From contig NZ_CP034015.1 in NCBI RefSeq assembly GCF_003855395.1, positions 3,296,001 to 3,360,000 on the forward strand: 64,000 nt of DNA, read 5' to 3'. A program made the translations under genes and the position numbers. This stretch comes from Shewanella livingstonensis. Lineage in GTDB: Bacteria > Pseudomonadota > Gammaproteobacteria > Enterobacterales > Shewanellaceae. Positions 18,384-27,931 of the stretch are shown piece after piece. Within the stretch, counting starts at the first letter, position 1. Every line of letters begins with the position of its first letter. The notes beneath the pieces are model-generated. The model was not told the origin of the DNA. It made no database searches and saw nothing but the letters and a program-made list of their open reading frames with translations.

Positions 18384-21300
18384 TTAATTGATACTTTTAA
18401 GTAAATTTTTGGCTTCTGATTGTTGGCGTTCATTGCCGTCCATTTGCACTTCTTTTAACAATGCACGCGCACTGTCTTGATCTTCAATTTCAATATACGC
18501 CCTGGCTAAATCGAGTTTGGCGTTAACCGAGTTTTCCTCGTCATCAACATCAATCATGTCCGGATTGCCCATTAACGAGTTTGCAGCGCTCATATCTACA
18601 TTAACGTCTTTATACTGATCAGTTTTATTGTCATCTTCATCAGCATCGTTTAGCAATTTATCGATATCGATATAACCGTTTTCACGTTCAAAACGGATTA
18701 AATCATCATCACTCGCTTTATACTCTTTCGATTGACTACGTTCTTTTTGATCAAGTGCCGCCAACGCTTCATCGACCGTTAAATTGTCATCGCTAAGAAT
18801 ATAATCGTCTTCAGAAGTGTAATCATCATCGTTGTCATCATCTTTTAATGACTGCGAAAAGGCGGCTAATAAGTCATCATCACTTATCTCTGGTTCATCG
18901 ACTTCTTTCTCGTCAGCGGCAGACTCGGCAGCTTTAAGTAAATCGCTTTCCCAATCTAAAAGTTCAGGCTTAGGTTTGCTGGATTTTAAGTCATTAAAGA
19001 AGCCTGAATCTTTATTGGCTTTCTGTTGTACTGTAGACGAAGCCGTCTCTTCATCATCCATTTGCGCCAACAAGGCGTCAAGACCATCATCACTCTCAAT
19101 TGCGGTTTTTGAGCTGGCTGTTGATGTAACAGATGTATCGATATCAGTAGCACTCGTTGACGCTAACGCAGCCTCTAATTCAGCATCAAACCAACTGTTA
19201 TCTTCATCTTCACTGCCTGCTTCAACATCGTCATCATCAACTTTGCCTAAATCGATATCAGTAAGATATTCGTCAAACTCATCGAATAATTCGTTATCAT
19301 CAATCTCAGAACCATCAAGTTTAAAATCGTCAGACTGAGTCTGTTGAGCATCAGTTGTCGATGCGGTTTCATCGTCTTTAAAGCTTGCTAATAAAGCATT
19401 AATGTCATCATCAAGTGACTCATCATCTTCAGATATTGACTCTTCAGTAGACGAATCGTCATCTAACTCAGCGGCTATTTGTGCTTGCACTGCAGCTTTA
19501 TCTGCAGCGTTTGTATCATGCTCAACCACAGGTTCGTTAAAACTAGCTAACAATGCATCAATGTCATCATCACTTGTTTCATCATCAATAGAGTCTGCGA
19601 CATCTTCATCACTTAATTCGGCAGCAATTTGCGCAGCCAAATCATCACTTTCAGAGCGTTGCTGATCATCTTTTGTTAATTCATCATTATCAGCTAAAGC
19701 TGAATCAATAACAGGCTCATTTAAGCTAGCTAATAAAGCATCAATATCATCGTTACTAGACTCTTCATCCTGACTATTTTCATTGATATCATCTTGTAAC
19801 TCAGCAGCAATTAACGCAGTGATATCGTCATCATTATCAACAACGTTGCCGCTTGGTGGCTCTAGTTCGGTTTCTTCTGCACTGTCTTCTACACTCTCTA
19901 GTGAACTATCATCTTTGCTCGCAGATAAGCCTGCTAGAAGTTCATCTAAATCTTCATCACTTGCAGAGCGTTGATCAACATCACGATCTACAGGATCTGA
20001 TTCGGCCGGTGATTCTGATAATAAAGTATCAATATCAAATTCTGCATTTGAGTGTTCAGATTCGACTAACTCATCTTGTGCGCTATCTGCTTTAACAGGC
20101 TCAGCGACATCATCCGGCTCAGGCTCTGCAGGCATATCAAACTCGGCTAATAGCGAGTCAATATCATCTTCCGCATTATCTGTAGCATTTGAGTCTGCAG
20201 CACTTAAGTCATCAGCATCTGAGTCATCGGCTTTAACCGCTTCTGTAACATCCGGCTCAGGCTCTGCAGGCATATCAAACTCGGCTAATAGCGAGTCAAT
20301 ATCATCTTCCGCACTATCTGTAGCATTTGAGTCTGCAGCACTTAAGTTATCAGCATCTAAGTCATCGGCTTTAACCGCTTCTGTAACATCCGGCTCAGGC
20401 TCAGCGGGCATATCAAACTCGGCTAATAGCGAGTCAATATCATCTTCCGCACTATCTGTAGCATTTAAGCCTTCTACTTTGACCGGTTCTACGACATCAG
20501 CATCGTCCGACTCTGCAGGCATATCGAACTCGGCTAATAATGAATCAATATCATCTTCCGCGCTAGAGTCTGCTGAGCCTGGGCTATTCGTTTTAGCCGC
20601 AACAGCGACATCAGCATCGTCCGACTCTGCGGGCATATCAAATTCGGCTAATAGCGAGTCAATATCGTCTTCCGCGCTAGAGTCTGCTGAGCCTGGGCTA
20701 TTCGTTTTGGCCGCAACAGCGACATCAGCATCGTCCGACTCTGCAGGCATATCAAACTCGGCTAATAGCGAGTCAATATCATCATCCGCACTATCTGTAG
20801 CATTTGAGTCTGCAACATTTGAGTCTGCAGCGCTTAAGTCATCAGCATCTGAGTCATCGGCTTTAACCGCTTCTGTAACATCCGGCTCAGGCTCTGCAGG
20901 CATATCAAACTCGGCTAATAGCGAGTCAATATCATCATCCGCGCTAGAGTCTGCTGAGCCTGGACTATTCGTTTTAGCCGCAACCGCGACATCAGCATCG
21001 TCCGACTCTGCGGGCATATCAAATTCGGCTAATAGCGAGTCAATATCGTCTTCCGCGCTAGAGTCTGCTGAGCCTGGGCTATTCGTTTTGGCCGCAACAG
21101 CGACATCAGCATCGTCCGACTCTGCGGGCATATCAAATTCGGCTAATAGCGAGTCAATATCGTCTTCCGCGCTAGAGTCTGCTGAGCCTGGGCTATTCGT
21201 TTTGGCCGCAACAGCGACATCAGCATCGTCCGACTCTGCGGGCATATCAAATTCGGCTAATAGCGAGTCAATATCATCATCCGCACTGGTTTTACTCGAT

Positions 21301-22772
21301 TTAACCGCTGCAGCAGCCACAACACTTGACTCTGCCGGCATATCAAATTCAGCCAATAATGAATCAATATCATCTTCTGCTGCGGTATCTAGGGCATCAA
21401 TGTCATCTTTAACGTCGTCAGAATCTAACCCCGCCAACAAGCTATCTAAATCATCCTCTGGGGCAACAGAACGCAGGGTTGCTGCAGGTTCATCATCTAA
21501 TCCAGCAAGGAGACTATCGAGATCATCGTCATCCTCAAGAGGTTCAAGATCAGAGTCTTGCTCGTCCATGGCCTCTGCCCATAAATCATCTAATGAGGTG
21601 CCTTCTTCGTCTTCTGCTTCTTGTTCGCCAATAAACATATCTGATGCCATGTCCATCTCGGCATCACCACTCATCTGGATTTCAGGCTGTAAATCAACGC
21701 TATCTAAATCTAATAAATCATCAATTGACTCTTCATTATCCGAATCTAAATGGATCACCATATCGTCAGAGTCATCGCTGTCTGTTGCAGGATCGAGCGC
21801 TTTTTCAGCTTTAGTTTCTGTTTCTGCTTCAGACTGTTGAGCTTTTTTACTACGGCGACTTAACAACCAGAAAATAAGTCCAAATATGGCTAAAAGAGGA
21901 ATCGATGCTGCTAGGATCAATAAAATGGTGTTATCCATTAAACTGCGCCAAAAGTCTGCAGGCTCTTCTACAACGGGTTCAATATTTTCAGTTTGATCTA
22001 GCAGTTTTTTATTTTCTAAACTTAGGGCATCGTACTTTTCTTGCAATAGCTGTAAATCTTCTTCAAGCGATGAGATGTTTAATGACATTTGTTCAATCTT
22101 GTTTTTCAACGTTTGATTGTCATTATTGCTGATCATTAATTCATCTTGTGAGCGGGCCAACTCATCGGTAAGCATTAATGTTTTTGCATTAGCTTCATCT
22201 AACGTGTTGTTAAGATCACTCACTACAACCGCATTGGCCTCTTTAATAGCTTTGGTTTGTACCGCTATAGCAGGAGTTTGTGGAGCTATTTGCAGTGGTT
22301 TTGCTGCAGTAGGCTTTTTTGGGGTATCGACTATAGGAGGTTGAATCGGCTTAACAACTGGACGAGGTTGAGTTTGTCTATTCACACGGCGATCATCTTG
22401 CTCGGCTCGGCGTTTAGCAACACTATTAGGAATGGCGGCCATCACATCAGCGGAAGGAACCAGTAATATCATCCCTCGCTCTAAAGTATTGTAATTATTA
22501 CCGCTAAAAGCATGTGGATTAGCGTCATACAAGGCGGCCATCACTTGATAAACACTGACCTTATCACTGGGTCTGACTTTTTGCGCAATACTCCAAAACG
22601 TATCTCTTGATGTCGTCGGACCATATTGGCGTTTCGCTTGTTGTTTAACCTCGCCATTGGGTCCAGTAATTTTGAGCGTTTCTGCATGAGCAGACTCAAT
22701 AATTTGTACACTGGTTAAGCCAACGGCTGTGCAGGCAATCAAACCCACAATATATGAAGTACGCAAAGTCAT
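18384..22772 (-). CDS. fimV: FimV-like polar hub protein with large acidic repeat region
   Basis: From the ATG at 22772 the protein has about 1462 residues. GGAAGG precedes this ATG and a signal peptide ending in ESAHA follows it; an in-frame ATG 19 codons upstream is less likely. Domains in order: LysM-like peptidoglycan-binding region (about residues 30-105), Pro/Gln linker, coiled coil (about 185-255), one membrane segment (ILAASIPLLAIFGLIFWLL), then a very acidic cytoplasmic part, and a C-terminal TPR-like FimV motif (KLDLARAYIEIEDQ). FimV/HubP organises the cell pole, type IV pili and flagella. The cytoplasmic region contains 11 copies of DDIDSLLAEFDMPAE. It lies between asd and truA as in relatives. 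Confidence 0.92.
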   Translation of the reverse strand: MTLRTSYIVGLIACTAVGLTSVQIIESAHAETLKITGPNGEVKQQAKRQYGPTTSRDTFWSIAQKVRPSDKVSVYQVMAALYDANPHAFSGNNYNTLERGMILLVPSADVMAAIPNSVAKRRAEQDDRRVNRQTQPRPVVKPIQPPIVDTPKKPTAAKPLQIAPQTPAIAVQTKAIKEANAVVVSDLNNTLDEANAKTLMLTDELARSQDELMISNNDNQTLKNKIEQMSLNISSLEEDLQLLQEKYDALSLENKKLLDQTENIEPVVEEPADFWRSLMDNTILLILAASIPLLAIFGLIFWLLSRRSKKAQQSEAETETKAEKALDPATDSDDSDDMVIHLDSDNEESIDDLLDLDSVDLQPEIQMSGDAEMDMASDMFIGEQEAEDEEGTSLDDLWAEAMDEQDSDLEPLEDDDDLDSLLAGLDDEPAATLRSVAPEDDLDSLLAGLDSDDVKDDIDALDTAAEDDIDSLLAEFDMPAESSVVAAAAVKSSKTSADDDIDSLLAEFDMPAESDDADVAVAAKTNSPGSADSSAEDDIDSLLAEFDMPAESDDADVAVAAKTNSPGSADSSAEDDIDSLLAEFDMPAESDDADVAVAAKTNSPGSADSSADDDIDSLLAEFDMPAEPEPDVTEAVKADDSDADDLSAADSNVADSNATDSADDDIDSLLAEFDMPAESDDADVAVAAKTNSPGSADSSAEDDIDSLLAEFDMPAESDDADVAVAAKTNSPGSADSSAEDDIDSLLAEFDMPAESDDADVVEPVKVEGLNATDSAEDDIDSLLAEFDMPAEPEPDVTEAVKADDLDADNLSAADSNATDSAEDDIDSLLAEFDMPAEPEPDVTEAVKADDSDADDLSAADSNATDNAEDDIDSLLAEFDMPAEPEPDDVAEPVKADSAQDELVESEHSNAEFDIDTLLSESPAESDPVDRDVDQRSASDEDLDELLAGLSASKDDSSLESVEDSAEETELEPPSGNVVDNDDDITALIAAELQDDINENSQDEESSNDDIDALLASLNEPVIDSALADNDELTKDDQQRSESDDLAAQIAAELSDEDVADSIDDETSDDDIDALLASFNEPVVEHDTNAADKAAVQAQIAAELDDDSSTEESISEDDESLDDDINALLASFKDDETASTTDAQQTQSDDFKLDGSEIDDNELFDEFDEYLTDIDLGKVDDDDVEAGSEDEDNSWFDAELEAALASTSATDIDTSVTSTASSKTAIESDDGLDALLAQMDDEETASSTVQQKANKDSGFFNDLKSSKPKPELLDWESDLLKAAESAADEKEVDEPEISDDDLLAAFSQSLKDDDNDDDYTSEDDYILSDDNLTVDEALAALDQKERSQSKEYKASDDDLIRFERENGYIDIDKLLNDADEDDNKTDQYKDVNVDMSAANSLMGNPDMIDVDDEENSVNAKLDLARAYIEIEDQDSARALLKEVQMDGNERQQSEAKNLLKSIN
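20120..21390. repeat. Coding tandem repeat array inside fimV (11 copies)
   Basis: Eleven copies of a unit encoding DDIDSLLAEFDMPAE plus variable linkers. Two linker types occur: one with DDADVAVAAKTNSPGSADSS (38-residue, 114-bp period, five copies) and one with PEPDVTEAVKADD plus a longer AADSNATDSA segment. Blocks are nearly identical in DNA sequence, a sign of recent duplication or gene conversion and of likely length variation between strains. Confidence 0.9.
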
Positions 22773-22986
22773 CCCATCCTTCCCTTTTAGCGCTATTGAG
22801 TTACCGGCTTGGCAACAGGCTTTAGGCAATTTTTATCGTTAGTATTATGGTCGTTAACTGTATCTAGTCACATCAATCGAGAGCCAATTTTGCAGGCATT
22901 TTCAATGCTATTGATGTTAAAAATGATATGTTTACGACTATAAACTAGATTCACCGCACCTGCTACTATTGGGCTCAGTAAAACGG

Positions 22987-23013
22987 AAAAAGCCTGCGCA
23001 TTGCAGGCTTTTT
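22987..23013 (-). terminator. Terminator after asd
   Basis: AAAAAGCCTGC and GCAGGCTTTTT pair around GCATT, 50 bases past the asd stop. Confidence 0.85.
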
Positions 23014-23062
23014 AAACTAAATCGAGGTGTTGATTAAGTCATTACACATTGTTAAAGCGTAA

Positions 23063-24079
23063 TTAATAGTAATCTCTAATCAAAATCTCGGCAATTTGTA
23101 CGCTGTTTAAAGCTGCACCCTTACGAATATTATCGGCTGTAACCCATAAATTTATACCGTGAGAGTGTGAAATATCTTTACGAACGCGACCAACATAAAC
23201 AGGATCATTACCTGCGGCTTCAGTTACCGCGGTTGGATATTCACTATCATCGTCAAACAATTCTACGCCTGGTGCATTACGTAAAACAGCTTTAACATCT
23301 TCTGCATCAACAGGTTGACGAGTTTCAATATGGATAGCTTCAGAATGACCATAAAAAACAGGCACACGCACAGCTGTTGGATTAACAACAATTTCGTCAT
23401 CACCAAATATTTTCTGCGTTTCCCACACCATTTTCATTTCTTCTTTGGTGTAGCCATTTTCCATAAACACATCGATTTGAGGCAATACGTTAAAGGCAAT
23501 TTGCTTTGGGTAAACAGTCGGTTCAGACGGTAACCCTTGCAATAACTTAGCACTTTGACCCGCTAATTCATCAATCGCCTTTTTACCGGTTCCCGACACT
23601 GACTGATAGGTTGCCACGTTAATACGTGAAATACCAAATGCATCATAAATAGGCTTAAGTGCCACTAACATTTGGATGGTTGAACAATTAGGGTTAGCGA
23701 TAATGTTGCGATTACGAAAATCAGCAATGGCTTCTGGGTTAACTTCAGGTATTACCAATGGCACGTCTACATCATAACGAAAATGTGAGGTGTTATCGAT
23801 AACCACACAACCGGCTTCACCCGCAATCGGCGCCCATTTAGCAGACACATCGCCACCAGCAGAAAAGAAGCCAATTTGTGCTTGGGTCCAATCAAACGTT
23901 TCTACGTCAAGAATTTCAACTTGTTTACCGTGAAAACTGACCGTTTCGCCAGCACTGCGACTGCTCGCTAATGGAAACAACTTAGCAACCGGGAAATTAC
24001 GCTGCTCGAGGATCTCAATCATAGTTTGACCCACTGCGCCCGATGCACCTAAAACGACTACATTAAATTCCTGAGACAT
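23063..24079 (-). CDS. asd: Aspartate-semialdehyde dehydrogenase
   Basis: A 338-residue Asd that reduces aspartyl phosphate to aspartate semialdehyde with NADPH, for lysine/DAP, threonine and methionine synthesis. VVLGASGAVGQTMIEIL is the NADP-binding start. The active-site Cys is in NPNCSTIQML near residue 131, and the substrate-binding residues around RVRKDISHSHGINLW are present. Length and motifs match the subtype found in Vibrio and Shewanella. It is followed by its own terminator. Confidence 0.95.
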   Translation of the reverse strand: MSQEFNVVVLGASGAVGQTMIEILEQRNFPVAKLFPLASSRSAGETVSFHGKQVEILDVETFDWTQAQIGFFSAGGDVSAKWAPIAGEAGCVVIDNTSHFRYDVDVPLVIPEVNPEAIADFRNRNIIANPNCSTIQMLVALKPIYDAFGISRINVATYQSVSGTGKKAIDELAGQSAKLLQGLPSEPTVYPKQIAFNVLPQIDVFMENGYTKEEMKMVWETQKIFGDDEIVVNPTAVRVPVFYGHSEAIHIETRQPVDAEDVKAVLRNAPGVELFDDDSEYPTAVTEAAGNDPVYVGRVRKDISHSHGINLWVTADNIRKGAALNSVQIAEILIRDYY

Positions 24080-24259
24080 AATTAACGCCCGACTCCATAT
24101 TTTCCAGTTTGAATATTCAATCTACCCTAATTTACTTGTGCTTTACTAGGGTTAATGTACTAAAAAAGCCGACTTTGAAGTGATTTTTTCTCAACTGGTT
24201 AAAAATACTGTTTTTTAGCCGCTATATGGCAATCTATCGGCCATATTCACTTAACGTGA

Positions 24260-25396
24260 TTAATTAAAGCCTAAAGCATGAAGCATCGATGGGTTAATCA
24301 CATCATCAGACAAATAGTCTACCGATGGAGCTAACGAGATAGCGCTATATTCCCTGCGGTAAGTATGATTTTTACGCATCAAATCAAACCCTGCTGCGGT
24401 TGAACAACAGCCTCTAAAGGTAACATCATCATCGCGTAGATCATAAACTAAGCGTGACAATTTCAGCAATTGGCTTTCAGTTAAATCACTTTGGCTAACA
24501 ATTTGGTTAAACTGAAATGCTGGTAACAAACTGGTTAATGATTTATCAACCGCTAAACCAACTAATTCACACCACTTTTGATACAGTATAAACGTACCAC
24601 GAGCCTTGCCTTCCAGGCTGTAACCAGCAATATGCGGTGTAGCAAACTCTGTCAAGGCGACTAACTCTGCCATTGGCTTAGGTTCTCCTTCCCACACATC
24701 AAGTACCAATTTTACATCATCACGTTGCTGCTTAAATCGAATCAAAGCACGGTTATCAATCACCTCGCCTCGACAACAATTTAATAGCCAGGTATTGGGT
24801 TTTAACTGGTTTAGTCGCGCTTCATCAAACAAATACCAGGTTTTATGCTCACCATCTTTGGTAATAGGCACATGCAAACTAATGATATCGGCCTGCTCAA
24901 TAATGGTATCGAGTGACACAAACTCACGTTTATCGCCTTGCTGCGCTTTAATTGGGTCGCACAACAACACGTTAAGTCCATAGGCTTGCAAACACTTAGC
25001 CGCAGCAGTGCCGGTATTACCCGCACCAACAATACCCACCACTTTACCTGCTAATGACTCACCAAAACGCTGAGCTAACTCCAACATCGCTATAAACGCA
25101 TACTCGCCAACCGCAGTCGCATTACACCCTGGCGCATTGGTAAAATAAATATTGCGCGAAGCAAGGTAATCAACATCGACATGATCGGTACCAATCGTCG
25201 CACTACCGACAAATTTAAGCTTGTGCGCATGGGCAATTAGCCCAGCATTGACTTTAGTCACCGAACGTACCAGCAATACATCAGCATCATTGACCTGTTC
25301 AGGGCTCAATGTTCGACCATTTACATATTCAATTTCGCCTAAGTCACCAAACAGGGCATCAACATAAGGCATGTTTTCATCAGCAATTATTTTCAT
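24260..25396 (-). CDS. pdxB: Erythronate-4-phosphate dehydrogenase
   Basis: A 378-residue D-2-hydroxyacid dehydrogenase acting in pyridoxal phosphate synthesis. The family start [17 protein letters not shown] is at the ATG at 25396; the frame is open 12 codons further, but that part is not conserved in type. [17 protein letters not shown] is the NAD Rossmann loop, [10 protein letters not shown] is typical of PdxB, and [18 protein letters not shown] contains the catalytic His. The C-terminal PdxB dimerisation domain follows. The upstream gap is filled by palindromic repeats. Confidence 0.94.
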   Translation of the reverse strand: MKIIADENMPYVDALFGDLGEIEYVNGRTLSPEQVNDADVLLVRSVTKVNAGLIAHAHKLKFVGSATIGTDHVDVDYLASRNIYFTNAPGCNATAVGEYAFIAMLELAQRFGESLAGKVVGIVGAGNTGTAAAKCLQAYGLNVLLCDPIKAQQGDKREFVSLDTIIEQADIISLHVPITKDGEHKTWYLFDEARLNQLKPNTWLLNCCRGEVIDNRALIRFKQQRDDVKLVLDVWEGEPKPMAELVALTEFATPHIAGYSLEGKARGTFILYQKWCELVGLAVDKSLTSLLPAFQFNQIVSQSDLTESQLLKLSRLVYDLRDDDVTFRGCCSTAAGFDLMRKNHTYRREYSAISLAPSVDYLSDDVINPSMLHALGFN

Positions 25397-25559
25397 CGGG
25401 TATCTTATTGTCAGCGAATTTAACGACTTCACATCGCATTTTTATGGCCAGTATCTTATACCAAAGCCATAAATTGGACGAGAAAAACCGTCAGGCTTGA
25501 ACGCTTCGCTTACAGACTTGAGGTACTAGATGCTAGGTACTAGGTGTTGCCCCACAGTT

Positions 25560-26495
25560 CGTCACCCCTGAGTGCTTGTATCAGGGATCCAGGTGTTTCC
25601 CCATCGCACGTCATCCCTGAGTGCTTGTATCAGGGATCCAGGTGTTGCTGTTGACCTTGTGTAAAAGCGGAAACCCAACACCTGGATTCCGGCTAAACAG
25701 CATTGCCGGAACGACGTAGTAGTGGGCATCATCTGAATACGAATGAGCACACGACGTAGTAGTGGGCGCTATTTGAATGCCCCACCCGCTCGTCATCCCT
25801 GAGTGCTTGTATCAGGGATCCAGGTGTTGCTGTTGACCTTGTGTAAAAGCGGAAAGCCAACACCTGGATTCCGGCTTAAAATCATTGCCGGAACGACGTA
25901 GGAGTAGGCGTAAACTGAATACGAATGAGCAAATGACGTAGTAGTGGGCGCTATTTGAATGCCCCATCGCACGTCATCCCTGAGTGCTTGTATCAGGGAT
26001 CCAGGTGTTGCTGTTGACCTTGTGTAAAAACGTAAAACCAACACCTGGATTCCGGCTAAACAGCATTGCCGGAACGACGTAGTAGTGGGCATCATCTGAA
26101 TACGAATGAGCACACGACGTAGTAGTGGGCATCATCTGAATACGAATGAGCAAATGACAGAGTAGTGGGCATCATCTGAATACGAATGAGCACACGACGT
26201 AGTAGTGGGCGTAAACTGAATACGAATGAGCACACGACGTAGTAGTGGGCGCTATTTGAATGCCCCATCGCACGTCATCCCTGAGTGCTTGTATCAGGGA
26301 TCCAGGTGTTGCTGTTGACCTTGTGTAAAAGCGGAAAACCAACACCTGGATTCCGGCTAAACAGCATTGCCGGAACGACGTAGTAGTGGGCGTCAACTGG
26401 AGACGAATGAACAAATGACGGAGTAGTGAATATTAAAAGAATGACGGAGTTATGGGTATTGCAGAAATATCGGAGTAATCACATTAAAGGAATGA
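25560..26495. repeat. Palindromic repeat cluster 1: four 108-bp doublets and tandem 40-bp tails
   Basis: Four doublets, each exactly 108 bp, lie at 25609-25716, 25791-25898, 25972-26079 and 26273-26380, with a single extra unit at 25560. Each doublet begins CGTCATCCCTGAG, has a hairpin with TCCCTGA/TCAGGGA arms, then CCAGGTGTT, a spacer containing TTGACCTTG, then AACACCTGG, a hairpin with TTCCGGC/GCCGGAA arms, and ends GGAACGACG. Between doublets a connector of about 40 bp (GTAGTAGTGGGC then CTGAATACGAATGAGC) is repeated, four times in a row at about 26072-26250. Open frames here are by-products of the repeat. Confidence 0.9.
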
Positions 26496-26517
26496 CGTAA
26501 ACGAAAAACAAAAAACA

Positions 26518-26551
26518 AAAAAGCCAGCGTTGTTTCCAATGCTGGCTTTCT
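26518..26551 (-). terminator. Terminator after fabB
   Basis: AAAGCCAGC and GCTGGCTTT arms with a short interrupted loop, A-run to the left. Read leftward this gives a stem and T-run past the fabB stop. Confidence 0.85.
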
Positions 26552-26584
26552 TAAATGCTTAGCAGACGAGGCTGCTAGTGCATA

Positions 26585-27799
26585 TTATGCTTTGTACTTA
26601 CGCATCACTAATGTTGCATTAGTGCCACCAAAACCAAAGCTATTGCTCATGATGGTGTTTAATTCAGCTTTGCGCATTTCACGAACCACTGGCATGCCAG
26701 TGGCTTTTTCATCGAGGTTATCAATGTTAATGCTTGGTGCAATAAAGCTGTCTTCCATCATAATCATGCTGTAAATCGCTTCATGAACACCGGCAGCACC
26801 TAAAGCATGGCCTGTTAGTGATTTAGTAGACGCGATGGCAGGCATATTTTCACCAAACACTTCACGTAATGCTTCAAGTTCACGCATGTCACCTACTGGT
26901 GTAGAAGTACCATGAGTGTTGATATAATCAACTGGCGTATCTACATCGGCCAAAGCCATCTGCATACAACGCACTGCACCTTCACCAGACGGAGCAACCA
27001 TGTCATAACCATCAGATGTTGCACCATAGCCAATAATTTCGGCATAAATCTTCGCACCACGCGCTAACGCATGCTCTAATTCTTCAACAACAACAATCCC
27101 GCCACCGCCAGAAATAACAAAGCCATCGCGGTCAGCATCGTAAGTTCGAGACGCTTTTTCAGGGGTATCATTGTATTTAGTTGATAAGGCACCCATAGCA
27201 TCGAAGCCCATGGTTAAAGTCCAATCAACTTCTTCAGCACCGCCAGCAAAAACCATATCTTGCTTACCCATCTGGATAAGTTCAACGGCATGGCCAATAC
27301 AATGGGCCGAAGTGGCACAAGCTGAACTAATTGAATAGCTAGTACCTTTAATTTTAAATGGTGTCGCCAAGCAAGCACTTGCTGTGCTGGCCATAATACG
27401 TGGCACTATATAAGGTCCAACACGTTTAACACCTTTTTCACGCAGCGTATCAGCAGCCTGAACTTGGTTTTTCGATGATGCGCCCCCCGTACCGGCAATC
27501 AAACCGACACGGAAGTTAGAATATTGCTCTTCTGTTAAATTGGCGTCAGTAATCGCTTCTTGCATCGCAATATAAGCATATGCAGCAGCATCGCCCATAA
27601 AGCGCAATGCCTTACGATCGATATGTTCAGCAGGGTTCATTTTAATATCCCCCCAAACTCTACTGCGTAATTGCATTTCTTCAAATTGCGCCGAGTGAGT
27701 AATACCGCTACGACCTGCTTTCAGCGACTCGGTCACTTCTTGCTTGTTATTACCGATACTTGAAACAACACCCATTCCGGTGATCACGACTCTTTTCAT
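26585..27799 (-). CDS. fabB: Beta-ketoacyl-ACP synthase I
   Basis: A 404-residue FabB that extends acyl-ACP in type II fatty acid synthesis and is needed for unsaturated chains. The family start [16 protein letters not shown] is at 27799, although the frame is open 15 codons upstream. The Cys-His-His triad is visible: [29 protein letters not shown] and [22 protein letters not shown] near the end is conserved. It is divergent from mnmC, as in other Shewanella and Vibrio. Confidence 0.95.
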   Translation of the reverse strand: MKRVVITGMGVVSSIGNNKQEVTESLKAGRSGITHSAQFEEMQLRSRVWGDIKMNPAEHIDRKALRFMGDAAAYAYIAMQEAITDANLTEEQYSNFRVGLIAGTGGASSKNQVQAADTLREKGVKRVGPYIVPRIMASTASACLATPFKIKGTSYSISSACATSAHCIGHAVELIQMGKQDMVFAGGAEEVDWTLTMGFDAMGALSTKYNDTPEKASRTYDADRDGFVISGGGGIVVVEELEHALARGAKIYAEIIGYGATSDGYDMVAPSGEGAVRCMQMALADVDTPVDYINTHGTSTPVGDMRELEALREVFGENMPAIASTKSLTGHALGAAGVHEAIYSMIMMEDSFIAPSINIDNLDEKATGMPVVREMRKAELNTIMSNSFGFGGTNATLVMRKYKA

Positions 27800-27931
27800 T
27801 TTTATGCTATCCATTTGGTACATGTCGGTACTTAATTGCGGCAATCATAGCTGCTTTGAAGCAATTAAGTGGTCAGCTTTCCATAAACACAGGTAAAATA
27901 ATGCCAAGTTATCGGCCCTGAGTAAAATATT

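Noticed and set aside
18832..19665. Serine-rich open frames on the top strand opposite the fimV C-terminal region
   Set aside because: They are shadows of acidic Asp/Glu codon runs in fimV.
20479..21840. Long open frame of 453 codons on the top strand opposite fimV
   Set aside because: It is the complement of the FimV repeat array, giving a Ser/Ala-only repeat product with no ribosome site; the reverse frame is open because of the repeat codons.
25562..26414. Several short bottom-strand frames of 60-106 codons between pdxB and fabB
   Set aside because: All are translations of the same palindromic doublets, not genes.
25560..26495. CRISPR array
   Set aside because: Repeats are long, palindromic and in both orientations, the connecting segments are also repeated rather than unique, and no cas gene is present.
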